Source: a virus. Taken from it: DNA of 33,415 nt. Positions 25,065 to 32,258 of this stretch are shown piece by piece. Made by a program: the position numbers and the translations under genes. Where the stretch lies: positions 1 through 33,415 of IMG/VR virus record IMGVR_UViG_3300031963_000562, one strand, 5' to 3'. Every line of letters begins with the position of its first letter. The stretch's first letter is position 1. The notes beneath the pieces are model-generated. The model had not been told where the DNA came from. It searched no databases and saw nothing but the letters and a program-made list of their open reading frames with translations.

Positions 25065-26437
25065 TGGCAGGATTACGCGAACAGGCTGAAAGTGGATCCA
25101 CTACGAGTGCTCTTAATGCACTGCCAGGTGCTAACCAGAGTGTGGCTAAATACGGCCGCGAAAAATATGGGGCGGCTGCTGGAAAAGAATTTGATAAGTG
25201 GGCTGCGACCAAAGAAGGCCAAGCACAAATTGCTAAAGCTGAAAAAAATCTTAGAGCAGGGTCAAATACTCGCGGGAATGCTCGTGGATCAGTTAATTAT
25301 CGAGCTCAAGCTGTTGCAAACCAAAGATCTGTTTTTGAAGAAACGTACATAAAAGAAAAAGTTAGACTTGGTGCAACAACAACTAATAAAGGCGCTGGGC
25401 GAGGGTCTGGTGCGACTGGGGCTAGCAGTTCATCTTCTCCAAGTAAAAATCAACTTCCACAACCAAGCACTGAAACACTTCCTCCAAGTTTAGAAAGTCT
25501 TTCTAAGTCAGAAATAAATCAAAAAAGTAGAATTGAAACATATGGCTCTAGCCAGACTCAGGTTTTCAATATAAACAGTTTCAGATCAGAAATTAATAAT
25601 AACGATGTTTTGCCGTCACATTCATATTTAGTTACTTTTTCACCGTTTAAAATGGGATTTCCGGAAAATGAACCTCTAACTAATTTTGTAATAAACAAAA
25701 GAAGTACATTGATGATGAGATGCGAAAGTATTGTTCTTCCAACTCCATCATTACTAGAAGAAGAAAATATTCGTAGATATGGATATGGTCCGGTGGAAAA
25801 GGTTCCATATGGTGTTCAGTTCAGTGATGTTTCAATAACATGGTTAGTTGATGGCAATTCTGAAATTATTGATTTCATGCACCAATGGATGAACACAATT
25901 GTTATGCATGACTCACCAAATGCTAATATGTTACAAAGTACTAATGAAGGTGCTTTCCGCGACGGACTGGGCACATATTTCCCATTTGAAGTTGGATATA
26001 AAGACGGATATGCTAATCCAATTGTTAGAGTTTATGTTTATAATAGACAACAACAGACTGTAACTGAATACGAAATGTTTGATGTATTTCCAATGAATAT
26101 TCAATCACAAAATCTTGCCTGGGCAGACGAAAATCAAGTTCAAAAGCTTACAGTGAATTTTGCATACACAAATATGAGAGTTAAAGCTCCTCGTGCGACT
26201 GATGCATCACAACAGTATGATAATATTGAAGCTTTAGTGAGTCCATTAGAAGAAAGAAAGCAACCAACTGATAAGGGCGGCCGGGCTGCGGCAGATAGAT
26301 TTGATTCGCCAACTATGGAAGTTATACAAAATTCTATAAATTCTAGTAGCCCAAATTCAAATGAGAATATACCACAATCACCAACATCATCACAATCCGC
26401 TGTGCAAGGCTTAATTGTTCGAACCTTCAGCGCTTAA
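25064..26437 (+). CDS. Tail-tube-fold protein, gp54-like tube initiator candidate (457 aa)
   Basis: The first 165 residues are low in complexity (Ala, Gly, Ser, Gln; GAGRGSGATGASSSSSPSKN) and probably flexible. From about residue 170 to 380 a gp19/tail-tube-like domain follows: LPSHSYLVTFSPF, MMRCESIVLPTPSLLEEE, YGVQFSDVSITWLVDGNSEI and EYEMFDVFPMNIQSQNLAWA. In T4 this fold is shared by tube gp19 and the baseplate junction proteins gp48 and gp54. gp48 is encoded separately here, and the gene stands next to the gp26, gp51 and tape-measure genes, so gp54 (baseplate-tail tube initiator) is the best guess. The C-terminal 70 residues are again Ser/Asn/Pro-rich. It overlaps its upstream neighbour (TAATG). 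Confidence 0.7.
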   Translation: MAGLREQAESGSTTSALNALPGANQSVAKYGREKYGAAAGKEFDKWAATKEGQAQIAKAEKNLRAGSNTRGNARGSVNYRAQAVANQRSVFEETYIKEKVRLGATTTNKGAGRGSGATGASSSSSPSKNQLPQPSTETLPPSLESLSKSEINQKSRIETYGSSQTQVFNINSFRSEINNNDVLPSHSYLVTFSPFKMGFPENEPLTNFVINKRSTLMMRCESIVLPTPSLLEEENIRRYGYGPVEKVPYGVQFSDVSITWLVDGNSEIIDFMHQWMNTIVMHDSPNANMLQSTNEGAFRDGLGTYFPFEVGYKDGYANPIVRVYVYNRQQQTVTEYEMFDVFPMNIQSQNLAWADENQVQKLTVNFAYTNMRVKAPRATDASQQYDNIEALVSPLEERKQPTDKGGRAAADRFDSPTMEVIQNSINSSSPNSNENIPQSPTSSQSAVQGLIVRTFSA

Positions 26438-26464
26438 TTATTGAAAACATAATGGAGTATTATA

Positions 26465-27172
26465 ATGCCTCTACCAAAAATTGACCAGCCACTATTTGAT
26501 ATGATTATTCCTTCAACTGGAAAGAAGGTTACATTCCGACCTTTCCTGGTCAAGGAAGAGAAGATCCTTCTCATTGCTCAGCAAAGTGGTAATGATAGTG
26601 AAATCATCAGAGCTATTAAGCAGATTTTAAACAACTGTATTCAAGATCATCTAGATCTAGATACATTAGCGATCTTTGACCTTGAGTATGCTTTTCTTAA
26701 GTTGCGTTCAAAGTCAGTAAACAATGTTGTAAAATTATCTTATCGTGATACTGAAGACGATGAAGTATATAATTTTGAACTTGATCTTGATACTATTGAA
26801 ATTGAAATGCCAAAAAACATTAATTCTAAAATTGAAATCAATGATTCTGTTGGTATGACTATGAAGTATCCATCCGCATCTATTACTGATAAAATGAGTG
26901 GTTTTGAGAATGAAGTTGATCTCATGACATTCTTCATTGTTAATTGTATCGACACAATCTATGATGAAGATACCGTGTATGTTGCTGATGATTTTAGTGA
27001 AGAAGAGATCTCTGAGTTCTTAGATGGATTAGATGTTAAGACATTCGAAAAGATTCGCGAGTTCTTTGAGAACGTTCCACGTCTATATCATAAGATTGAA
27101 TATACTAATTCTATTGGAAGTGAACGATCAATTGAATTGGCGAGTCTCAAAGATTTTTTTATGTGGGGCTGA
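26465..27172 (+). CDS. 26: Baseplate hub assembly protein gp26 / tail assembly chaperone (235 aa)
   Basis: The protein carries the T4 gp26 family pattern: PLPKIDQPLFDMIIPSTGKK, VTFRPFLVKEEKILLIAQQS, IKQILNNCI and FDLEYAFLKLRSKSV, with an acidic middle and a C-terminus ending LKDFFMWG. T4 gp26 is 208 residues and is followed by gene 51, as here. A TGGAG ribosome-binding site lies 8 nt before the ATG. The last codons contain a run of seven T (27154-27160) placed in phase as a -1 slippery site, and the next frame overlaps. A frameshifted product would be about 293 residues. This layout mirrors the G/GT tape-measure chaperones of lambda-type phages. Confidence 0.85.
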   Translation: MPLPKIDQPLFDMIIPSTGKKVTFRPFLVKEEKILLIAQQSGNDSEIIRAIKQILNNCIQDHLDLDTLAIFDLEYAFLKLRSKSVNNVVKLSYRDTEDDEVYNFELDLDTIEIEMPKNINSKIEINDSVGMTMKYPSASITDKMSGFENEVDLMTFFIVNCIDTIYDEDTVYVADDFSEEEISEFLDGLDVKTFEKIREFFENVPRLYHKIEYTNSIGSERSIELASLKDFFMWG

Positions 27173-27223
27173 GTCATACGACTTTAGCAAGATACTATTC
27201 TATGATATTTTCTTTAGCTCAGC
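27154..27223 (+). promoter_or_regulatory. Candidate -1 programmed frameshift site, gp26 to gp51-like
   Basis: The heptamer T_TTT_TTT at 27154-27160 is in the gp26 reading phase required for simultaneous -1 slippage of both tRNAs. The -1 frame is open from 27136 and leads straight into the gp51-like frame, which has no visible ribosome-binding site. Seven nucleotides downstream, GCTGAG (27168-27173) can pair with CTCAGC (27218-27223) across a 42-nt loop with one extra wobble pair; this could be a stimulator, although a 6-bp stem can arise by chance. Confidence 0.55.
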
Positions 27224-27345
27224 ATCATAAATATTCGATCAGTGAAATTGAAGGTTTGATACCATACGAGAGGGATCTCTATGTTGATATGTTATTAGAA
27301 TTTTTAGAACAACAAAAACAAGAGATAGAGAGTAGAAAGACGTAA
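27163..27345 (+). CDS. 51: gp51-like second domain of the tape-measure chaperone (60 codons, probably made by frameshift)
   Basis: The frame opens with GTG at 27163, inside the end of gp26, and is in the -1 phase relative to it. The conserved part is SLAQHHKYSISEIEGLIPYE followed by RDLYVDMLLEFLEQQKQ, a short helical domain that I recall following gp26 in marine T4-like phages and labelled gp51-like (T4 gp51 is the baseplate hub assembly catalyst). Neither the GTG nor the internal ATG at 27202 has a recognisable ribosome-binding site, which favours synthesis as a C-terminal extension of gp26 by -1 frameshifting. Independent initiation by coupling to the gp26 stop at 27172 remains possible. 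The stop overlaps the ATG of the tape-measure gene (TAATG). Confidence 0.7.
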   Translation: MGLSHTTLARYYSMIFSLAQHHKYSISEIEGLIPYERDLYVDMLLEFLEQQKQEIESRKT

Positions 27346-29420
27346 TGCTCGGACAGATCGCAGCAAAATTAGGAATAAAAGCTGTAGGCACTGCCGAAAG
27401 TGCTTTAGCTGGAGCCGCAGGTGCTGTAGTTAAAGCCGGTCAAGCATTTGGAATGGCTGGTAGAGCACTTGCCAGGGCTGGCCAGAGTACTTCTAACAGA
27501 GCTTCAACATCATCGAGTAATAGAATTACTAGCAATCTGGGAATGGCTGGAACTGCTGGAAAACAAAAGATATCTGGTGGTGGAACTTTGCCGGCTCCGA
27601 AATCTATTGCAAAGCCACAAGTATCTACAAAGATGCCAACAGAAGCTCTATTAGATACGGCTGTAAAATATCTAGTATCGATCGATAAATCGCTTAAATC
27701 ACAGCTCGAATTTGAGAGACGTTCTTACCAAGAGCAGACTCAGATTGAAAGAGAAGCAATTATTGAAAGTAAGCCAGCCACCACTTTTACAGATATTAAA
27801 GACAGACTATCTGGTTTGAAATCAGATGTTAAAGACAATGCTAGTGCGGCAGCGTCAATCGCCAAGTTTGCTTTAGTACTCGGCGGTGTTGGTGCTTTAA
27901 TTGCTAGTGCGTTAGACCAAAAAGAACTTAATGCATTAAAAGAAAATGTTGAACAATTCAAAACAAAATTTAGCTGGTTAGGCGATCTAGCTGCTATGAT
28001 TCCTGCGGGTGGTATTTTCGGATTCTTATTTGGCGGTAAAGGTCTCAAGGGAAGATTAAAGGGTGGATTAATCGGCATTCTTGCTGAAGCAGTTGCTTTA
28101 ACTGTATACAACCGAATGACTGGTCAAGGTGGAGGAGATAATACTGCTGTAAACTTGGCCGCGGCTGGTGGTATAGGCTACCTTGGATTCCGAGGAGCAA
28201 AATCTGCTGTTGGTATTTCACGAAAAGTGGCTGCTGCACGAGGAACAGGAGCTGCGCTTCAGGCAGCTACAGGGTTTGCTGGAAAACGAGCAGCAGTAGG
28301 ATCAGTAGCATTCTTAAAGGGACCAATGTGGAGAAAGTTTTTAGCCTTTCTTCTAGCGCGTGGTAAAAAAGAACTTGTAAGAAAAATAGAACAACGTATA
28401 GCTATTAGTTTAGCATCAGGCGCAGTAGCTGCTACTGGTGTTGGAGCCGTCTTTGGAGCTATTGGATTTCTAGTGAATCTTGGATTTAGTTTATATTTGA
28501 TGTATGAAATTTATGGGTTGTGGAAAGAGTTTATCGCAGGAAGCCAAGCTGACAAGGCTGGTGTTGGTGATGCCGAGATAGTAAAAGAGATTAACAGCCC
28601 AGATGCCATGGCAACTAAGGGATCTATTTCTGGTGCGCCACAAGGAACTGGAAATCTTCCACCGGTTCCAGCAGATATTCAAAAGATTTTAGCTGCAATT
28701 AGAACAAACGAATCTAGTGGAAACTACGGTGAAAATTCATACAAAGCTGGAAGCAGTGCTTCTGGTGCTTATCAATTTTTAGATAGCACTTGGAAATCAC
28801 AAGCTGCTAAAGCAGGAATTGGAACAGAATATTCTAGAGCGTATTTAGCACCTCCGGAAGTTCAAGACGCCGTCGCTGCTAACTATGTAAAAAATATCTT
28901 AAGCATGCCAGACGTAGCTGGTGATGTTTCTAAAGTTCCTCTTGTTTGGTTTACTGGTAATGCGCAAGGTAGGATATCTGCTCGAGCACAGAGTGTGAAC
29001 GCTGTAACTCCTCAGCAAGTACAAGCCAAATTTATGAAAACATATGATGGTGGAAAATTTGCTTCTTCTTCATACAATTCTTCACCGGGTGTATCTGGAA
29101 TGATAAATGCTGGAGTTGAAAAGATGGGCGAAGTATTCGGTATGCTTGGTTCAGCTATTATTAAGCCAGGTGTGCGTAGAGATTTTATTCCAGCTACTCC
29201 TAATGCTTCAGAAAAAATCAACAGCGAGTCAATGAAACTTCAGAACGATATTACGTTTGGTATTAAAAAAGAAAAGAGCAAATCTGCAATTACATCTCCT
29301 ACAATTCCAGCTGGAATATCGCGTGGAGGTTCTGTAAAATCTATATCTAATTTAGATCCTAATTATAAAAATGCTAATGTTTTAACAAAATATTTAGCAC
29401 ACTTTAGGTATGCCGAATGA
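27345..29420 (+). CDS. Tape-measure-like protein with transglycosylase/lysozyme-like domain (691 aa)
   Basis: The protein sits where a tape measure (T4 gp29) is expected, directly after the gp26/gp51 chaperone genes, and its length would suit a tail of about T4 size. The N-terminal 170 residues are Ala/Gly-rich with helices (KYLVSIDKSLKSQLEFERRS). Hydrophobic segments lie near residues 168-190, 220-255 and 352-392. About residues 445-570 form a lysozyme-like or SLT-type domain: RTNESSGNY with probable catalytic E456, then SASGAYQFLDSTWKSQA. A C-terminal segment GVEKMGEVFGMLGSAIIKPG (about residue 590) and the end TKYLAHFRYAE recur in the next protein, so the two are paralogs. The likely role is to set tail length and open the wall after ejection. 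It overlaps the next gene by 4 nt (ATGA). Confidence 0.8.
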   Translation: MLGQIAAKLGIKAVGTAESALAGAAGAVVKAGQAFGMAGRALARAGQSTSNRASTSSSNRITSNLGMAGTAGKQKISGGGTLPAPKSIAKPQVSTKMPTEALLDTAVKYLVSIDKSLKSQLEFERRSYQEQTQIEREAIIESKPATTFTDIKDRLSGLKSDVKDNASAAASIAKFALVLGGVGALIASALDQKELNALKENVEQFKTKFSWLGDLAAMIPAGGIFGFLFGGKGLKGRLKGGLIGILAEAVALTVYNRMTGQGGGDNTAVNLAAAGGIGYLGFRGAKSAVGISRKVAAARGTGAALQAATGFAGKRAAVGSVAFLKGPMWRKFLAFLLARGKKELVRKIEQRIAISLASGAVAATGVGAVFGAIGFLVNLGFSLYLMYEIYGLWKEFIAGSQADKAGVGDAEIVKEINSPDAMATKGSISGAPQGTGNLPPVPADIQKILAAIRTNESSGNYGENSYKAGSSASGAYQFLDSTWKSQAAKAGIGTEYSRAYLAPPEVQDAVAANYVKNILSMPDVAGDVSKVPLVWFTGNAQGRISARAQSVNAVTPQQVQAKFMKTYDGGKFASSSYNSSPGVSGMINAGVEKMGEVFGMLGSAIIKPGVRRDFIPATPNASEKINSESMKLQNDITFGIKKEKSKSAITSPTIPAGISRGGSVKSISNLDPNYKNANVLTKYLAHFRYAE

Positions 29421-31237
29421 CTCCAGTAACAATTGGCGATCAAAAATTTATTAAAGACTTTAACAAAGGCTGGATTGATTCTAAAACCAAGCAGCCAGCT
29501 GATAAGGGATTAATTCGCCTACTCGACAGTTTGGTTATAAATGAACCTGTTTTAAAAAAACTTCGAGTGAAGATTGATACTACTGTAGAACCAGTATTAA
29601 TCAATGGGCAGAAGTTTGTTTATGATGTTAATCAGGGATGGATTGACCAAAAGACAAAAACTCCAGTTCCACCAAGTTTTCAAATCACACTGAATAATGC
29701 CGTAGGAAAACCAACTGTTCCTAATGTGTCAGCTTCGATGGGCATGGCTGGCATTGCGGGGATGCAACAAACAAAAACGACAGTAACTCCACAAGTTCAA
29801 AAGACTGGTGGAGGAACATTAGTTTACAGTAATGTGAATATCAATAAACCTATCGTAAAAATGATAGGAGCTCTAGCATCGATTGATGGGTTCTTAAAGC
29901 AAAGACTAGATAATCAAAAAAACATTGCTAAAAATAACTTATTGTCTATTAGAGAAGCTCAAATTGAGAATATAAGTCAAGATGCACAAACACAAAGTGT
30001 AAAACCAGATGCTGAAAGAATAAGTGGATCTTCAGCCGGTTTACTCGGTCTTGGAGCTTTAGCTTTATTAACATTAGATCCAGTACAAGAAGCAATAAAG
30101 AGTGTTGTTAATGGTGTTGTAGAAACTGGCAAGTTTATCACCGGTGTTGTGTCAACCATAAACAAAGCATTTACATTTCTTCTTGGTAGTAGCGCTGTTG
30201 ATCCTACTGCAACAGAATCACAATCTGAAAATGGTGCTAAAACACCGACTCCCGATGCGCAGCCAGTTACTACAGAGCAAAAGCCTTCATTCTTTGCGAG
30301 TGTAGGAGCGGGTGCAGCAACAGGAGCAGTAGTTGGATCTATAGTTCCAAGAGTGGGTATGGTTGCCGGCGCAGTTGTGGGTGGCGGAATTACTGCTTAT
30401 AAGCATTTTACTTCTAGTGGATCTACAACAAGTAATAGTTCCTCAACGTCGTCATCTGCGCCGCAAGCAACTCCAGCACCAAATGCTACACCACAAACAA
30501 CTTCAACTCCAGCACCAAATGCTACACCACAAACACAATCAACAGCATCAGCACCAGGACAAATTCCTAAGAATGATATTGTAGCTCTTGGAAATTACTT
30601 AGCATCAATGGGTGCTGACAAGAGTAAGATGGAACATCCAACTCTGAGCGGAAGAGTTGGAGATCATAGTCAAAACTCAAGACACTATAGAGGCATGGCG
30701 ATCGATGTCAATTTTCCTGGCCCGAACGAAGGTGCAATTCTTGATGCTTTAGAACCACAGTTAAGAGCTGCTGGCTATAATACTATTTGGCGCGCCAAAG
30801 GCCATGAGACACATATGCACGTGTCTGTGGGCGGTCGCGAAGGTCGTGGAAGCAGTACTACTGGCGATGCCAATAGCCTTATGAGCGTGGCATCTGATAC
30901 TGTTAACATGGGCATGGAAAAGATCGGCGAGTTGTTTGGCATACTAGGTTCGACTATTATTAAGCCGGGGGTTCCTCGAGGCAAAGTAGACTATTCAGAA
31001 GCAATCGGTGCTGCAGCTGTACAAACAAATGCTGAGATAGCAGTATCTAAAACACCCAAAGCTCTGCCTAAAATATCAATTCCACGAGCTCCAAATATTA
31101 ATAGATCTAATACTGGCACAACACAAAATCCGGCAACCTCTACAGATAAAAATAGCGTCTATTATTATTTGAGACGCTTTGGTTATCAAGATTTAAATGT
31201 TGGCGAGTCGCCATTAGTTAAAGCAACGGTAGCTTAA
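29417..31237 (+). CDS. Tape-measure-like paralog with M15-type zinc peptidase domain (606 aa)
   Basis: The first 95 residues hold two copies of an I(G/N)xQKFxxDxNxGWIDxKTK motif (about residues 5-33 and 60-90). After that, it parallels the upstream protein: GMAGIAG, GGGTL, ASIDGFLKQRLDNQ, Gly/Ala-rich hydrophobic segments (about 206-225 and 295-328) and a C-terminal GMEKIGELFGILGSTIIKPG followed by YYLRRFGY. A Ser/Thr/Pro/Gln linker (about 340-385) leads into a domain at about 390-475 with SRHYRGMAIDV and GHETHMHVSVGG. H423, D430 and the H466-x-H468 pair, with E464, fit the zinc and catalytic residues of M15/LAS-type peptidases, which cut peptidoglycan stem peptides. It is probably a virion-associated wall hydrolase working with the transglycosylase-bearing neighbour. 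Confidence 0.8.
   Translation: MTPVTIGDQKFIKDFNKGWIDSKTKQPADKGLIRLLDSLVINEPVLKKLRVKIDTTVEPVLINGQKFVYDVNQGWIDQKTKTPVPPSFQITLNNAVGKPTVPNVSASMGMAGIAGMQQTKTTVTPQVQKTGGGTLVYSNVNINKPIVKMIGALASIDGFLKQRLDNQKNIAKNNLLSIREAQIENISQDAQTQSVKPDAERISGSSAGLLGLGALALLTLDPVQEAIKSVVNGVVETGKFITGVVSTINKAFTFLLGSSAVDPTATESQSENGAKTPTPDAQPVTTEQKPSFFASVGAGAATGAVVGSIVPRVGMVAGAVVGGGITAYKHFTSSGSTTSNSSSTSSSAPQATPAPNATPQTTSTPAPNATPQTQSTASAPGQIPKNDIVALGNYLASMGADKSKMEHPTLSGRVGDHSQNSRHYRGMAIDVNFPGPNEGAILDALEPQLRAAGYNTIWRAKGHETHMHVSVGGREGRGSSTTGDANSLMSVASDTVNMGMEKIGELFGILGSTIIKPGVPRGKVDYSEAIGAAAVQTNAEIAVSKTPKALPKISIPRAPNINRSNTGTTQNPATSTDKNSVYYYLRRFGYQDLNVGESPLVKATVA
30470..30541 (+). repeat. Two tandem 36-bp units in the linker of the M15 protein
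   Basis: 30470-30505 and 30506-30541 are near-identical and encode TPAPNATPQTTS and TPAPNATPQTQS. They form part of the flexible linker before the peptidase domain. Confidence 0.9.
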
Positions 31238-31270
31238 AAAGAAAGGGGACCGGTTTCCCAGCCCCCTTTC
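31236..31270 (-). terminator. Intrinsic terminator for gp32
   Basis: GAAAGGGG (31241-31248) pairs with CCCCTTTC (31263-31270). On the minus strand the stem is followed by TTTTT (complement of 31236-31240), so it fits a rho-independent terminator for gp32, 8 nt after its stop. On the plus strand no T-run follows, so it would be a weaker terminator for the convergent tape-measure operon that stops at 31237. Confidence 0.8.
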
Positions 31271-31277
31271 CCACCGA

Positions 31278-32186
31278 TCAATCTTCGTCAGAAAGCCACT
31301 TCATGAAGACGGCATCTTCTTCATCATCTTCGGTACCGAGCGCTGCAGTCGCTGGAGCAGTAGTTGCTGCTGATGTCGAAAAGGTTGGAGCCGGAGCCTT
31401 ATACTCTTCTTCATCAAGAGCAACTCCACGAACCTTTGGTGCTGCGACAGAAAGTCCTAGGACATTGTTGAGACGCGTCTTTAACTCATCATATGACTTA
31501 AAGTGCTTTGGATTGACAAGATCTTGCAATGGATGCTCCTGCTTGTAAATCGCTTCAAGCTCAGCGTCATCATTCGACAGTGGTGCGGGAGAGTCGAATT
31601 CAGACTTATCGTAGTTGCGGTAACCCTCAACCTTACGGATCTTGAGCTTGAAATTAGCACCCGTCCAAAGATCGAACGGATTTACTGGCTTCTCGTCCTG
31701 AAATTGAGGGTTCATCAGATCGTTCAGCTTGTCAAAGATCTTCTTGCCATACTTGTACAGGAAGACCTTACCTTCGTTATCACGATTTCCCGGATCACTG
31801 ACAACGTAGATATTAGAAGTATAAGAAAGGCGGCGCTTCTGTTCACGTGCCTTTTCCTTATCGGACTCAAGGCCCGTATTCCATAGAACGGAATTATGCT
31901 CAGAAACTGGATCGTTCTGGCCAAGAGTGGTCAGAGACTTTTCAATATACCAGAGACCGGTTGGTCCTTTAAAACCATGATCCCAGATGCGAACAAATGG
32001 GAGATCCTCACCACCCGGAGGCGGAAGGAAACGAATGACTGCATAACCATTTTCAGCCTTATCGAGAGTAGGCTTCCAATACTTATCATCATCACCACGG
32101 TCATATGTGGTAGTCTGCTTTTGTAGCTCCTTAGTGAGCTTTTCAAACGAGGTTGCAGACGAACGCTTAAGATCAGCAAAAGACAT
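31278..32186 (-). CDS. 32: Single-stranded DNA-binding protein gp32 (302 aa)
   Basis: The length equals T4 gp32 (301 residues) and the three parts are visible: a basic N-terminal cooperativity region with a LAST-like motif (DLKRSSATSFEKL), an OB-fold core (NGYAVIRFLPPPGGEDLPFV, KSLTTLGQNDPVSEHNSVLW, YTSNIYVVSDPGN, KLKIRKVEGYRNYDKSEF) and an Ala/Pro/Thr-rich acidic tail ending DDEEDAVFMKWLSDED for protein contacts. The protein has no cysteine at all, so the zinc site of T4 gp32 (three Cys and one His) is missing. gp32 coats ssDNA in replication, recombination and repair. AAGGAG (32194-32199) is a strong ribosome-binding site, and the leader has features of autogenous control. It has its own terminator. 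Confidence 0.95.
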   Translation of the reverse strand: MSFADLKRSSATSFEKLTKELQKQTTTYDRGDDDKYWKPTLDKAENGYAVIRFLPPPGGEDLPFVRIWDHGFKGPTGLWYIEKSLTTLGQNDPVSEHNSVLWNTGLESDKEKAREQKRRLSYTSNIYVVSDPGNRDNEGKVFLYKYGKKIFDKLNDLMNPQFQDEKPVNPFDLWTGANFKLKIRKVEGYRNYDKSEFDSPAPLSNDDAELEAIYKQEHPLQDLVNPKHFKSYDELKTRLNNVLGLSVAAPKVRGVALDEEEYKAPAPTFSTSAATTAPATAALGTEDDEEDAVFMKWLSDED

Positions 32187-32193
32187 AATTAAT

Positions 32194-32251
32194 CTCCTTA
32201 TATGTCGTTATATTTCGTTATATTCGTTGTATTTGTCGAGAACTTCTCAAC
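32194..32251 (-). promoter_or_regulatory. gp32 leader: hairpin, A/T repeats and ribosome-binding site (candidate autogenous operator)
   Basis: Reading the minus strand: a 7-bp hairpin (32251-32235, arms GTTGAGA and TCTCGAC, loop AGT, one G-T wobble) is followed by an unstructured AT-rich stretch with three spaced copies of (A/T)AACGA (ACAACGA, ATAACGA, ATAACGA) and then AAGGAG. In T4, gp32 represses its own mRNA by binding an unstructured A/U-rich leader adjacent to a 5' pseudoknot; the layout here is similar. A CGTTG at the hairpin base could alternatively pair with the CAACG in the first repeat. Confidence 0.5.
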
Positions 32252-32258
32252 GTCTTAT

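Noticed and set aside
27202-27345. Independent 47-aa gp51-like protein from the internal ATG at 27202
   Set aside because: No ribosome-binding site is visible, and the conserved helical region is reached more economically by the in-phase slippery site.
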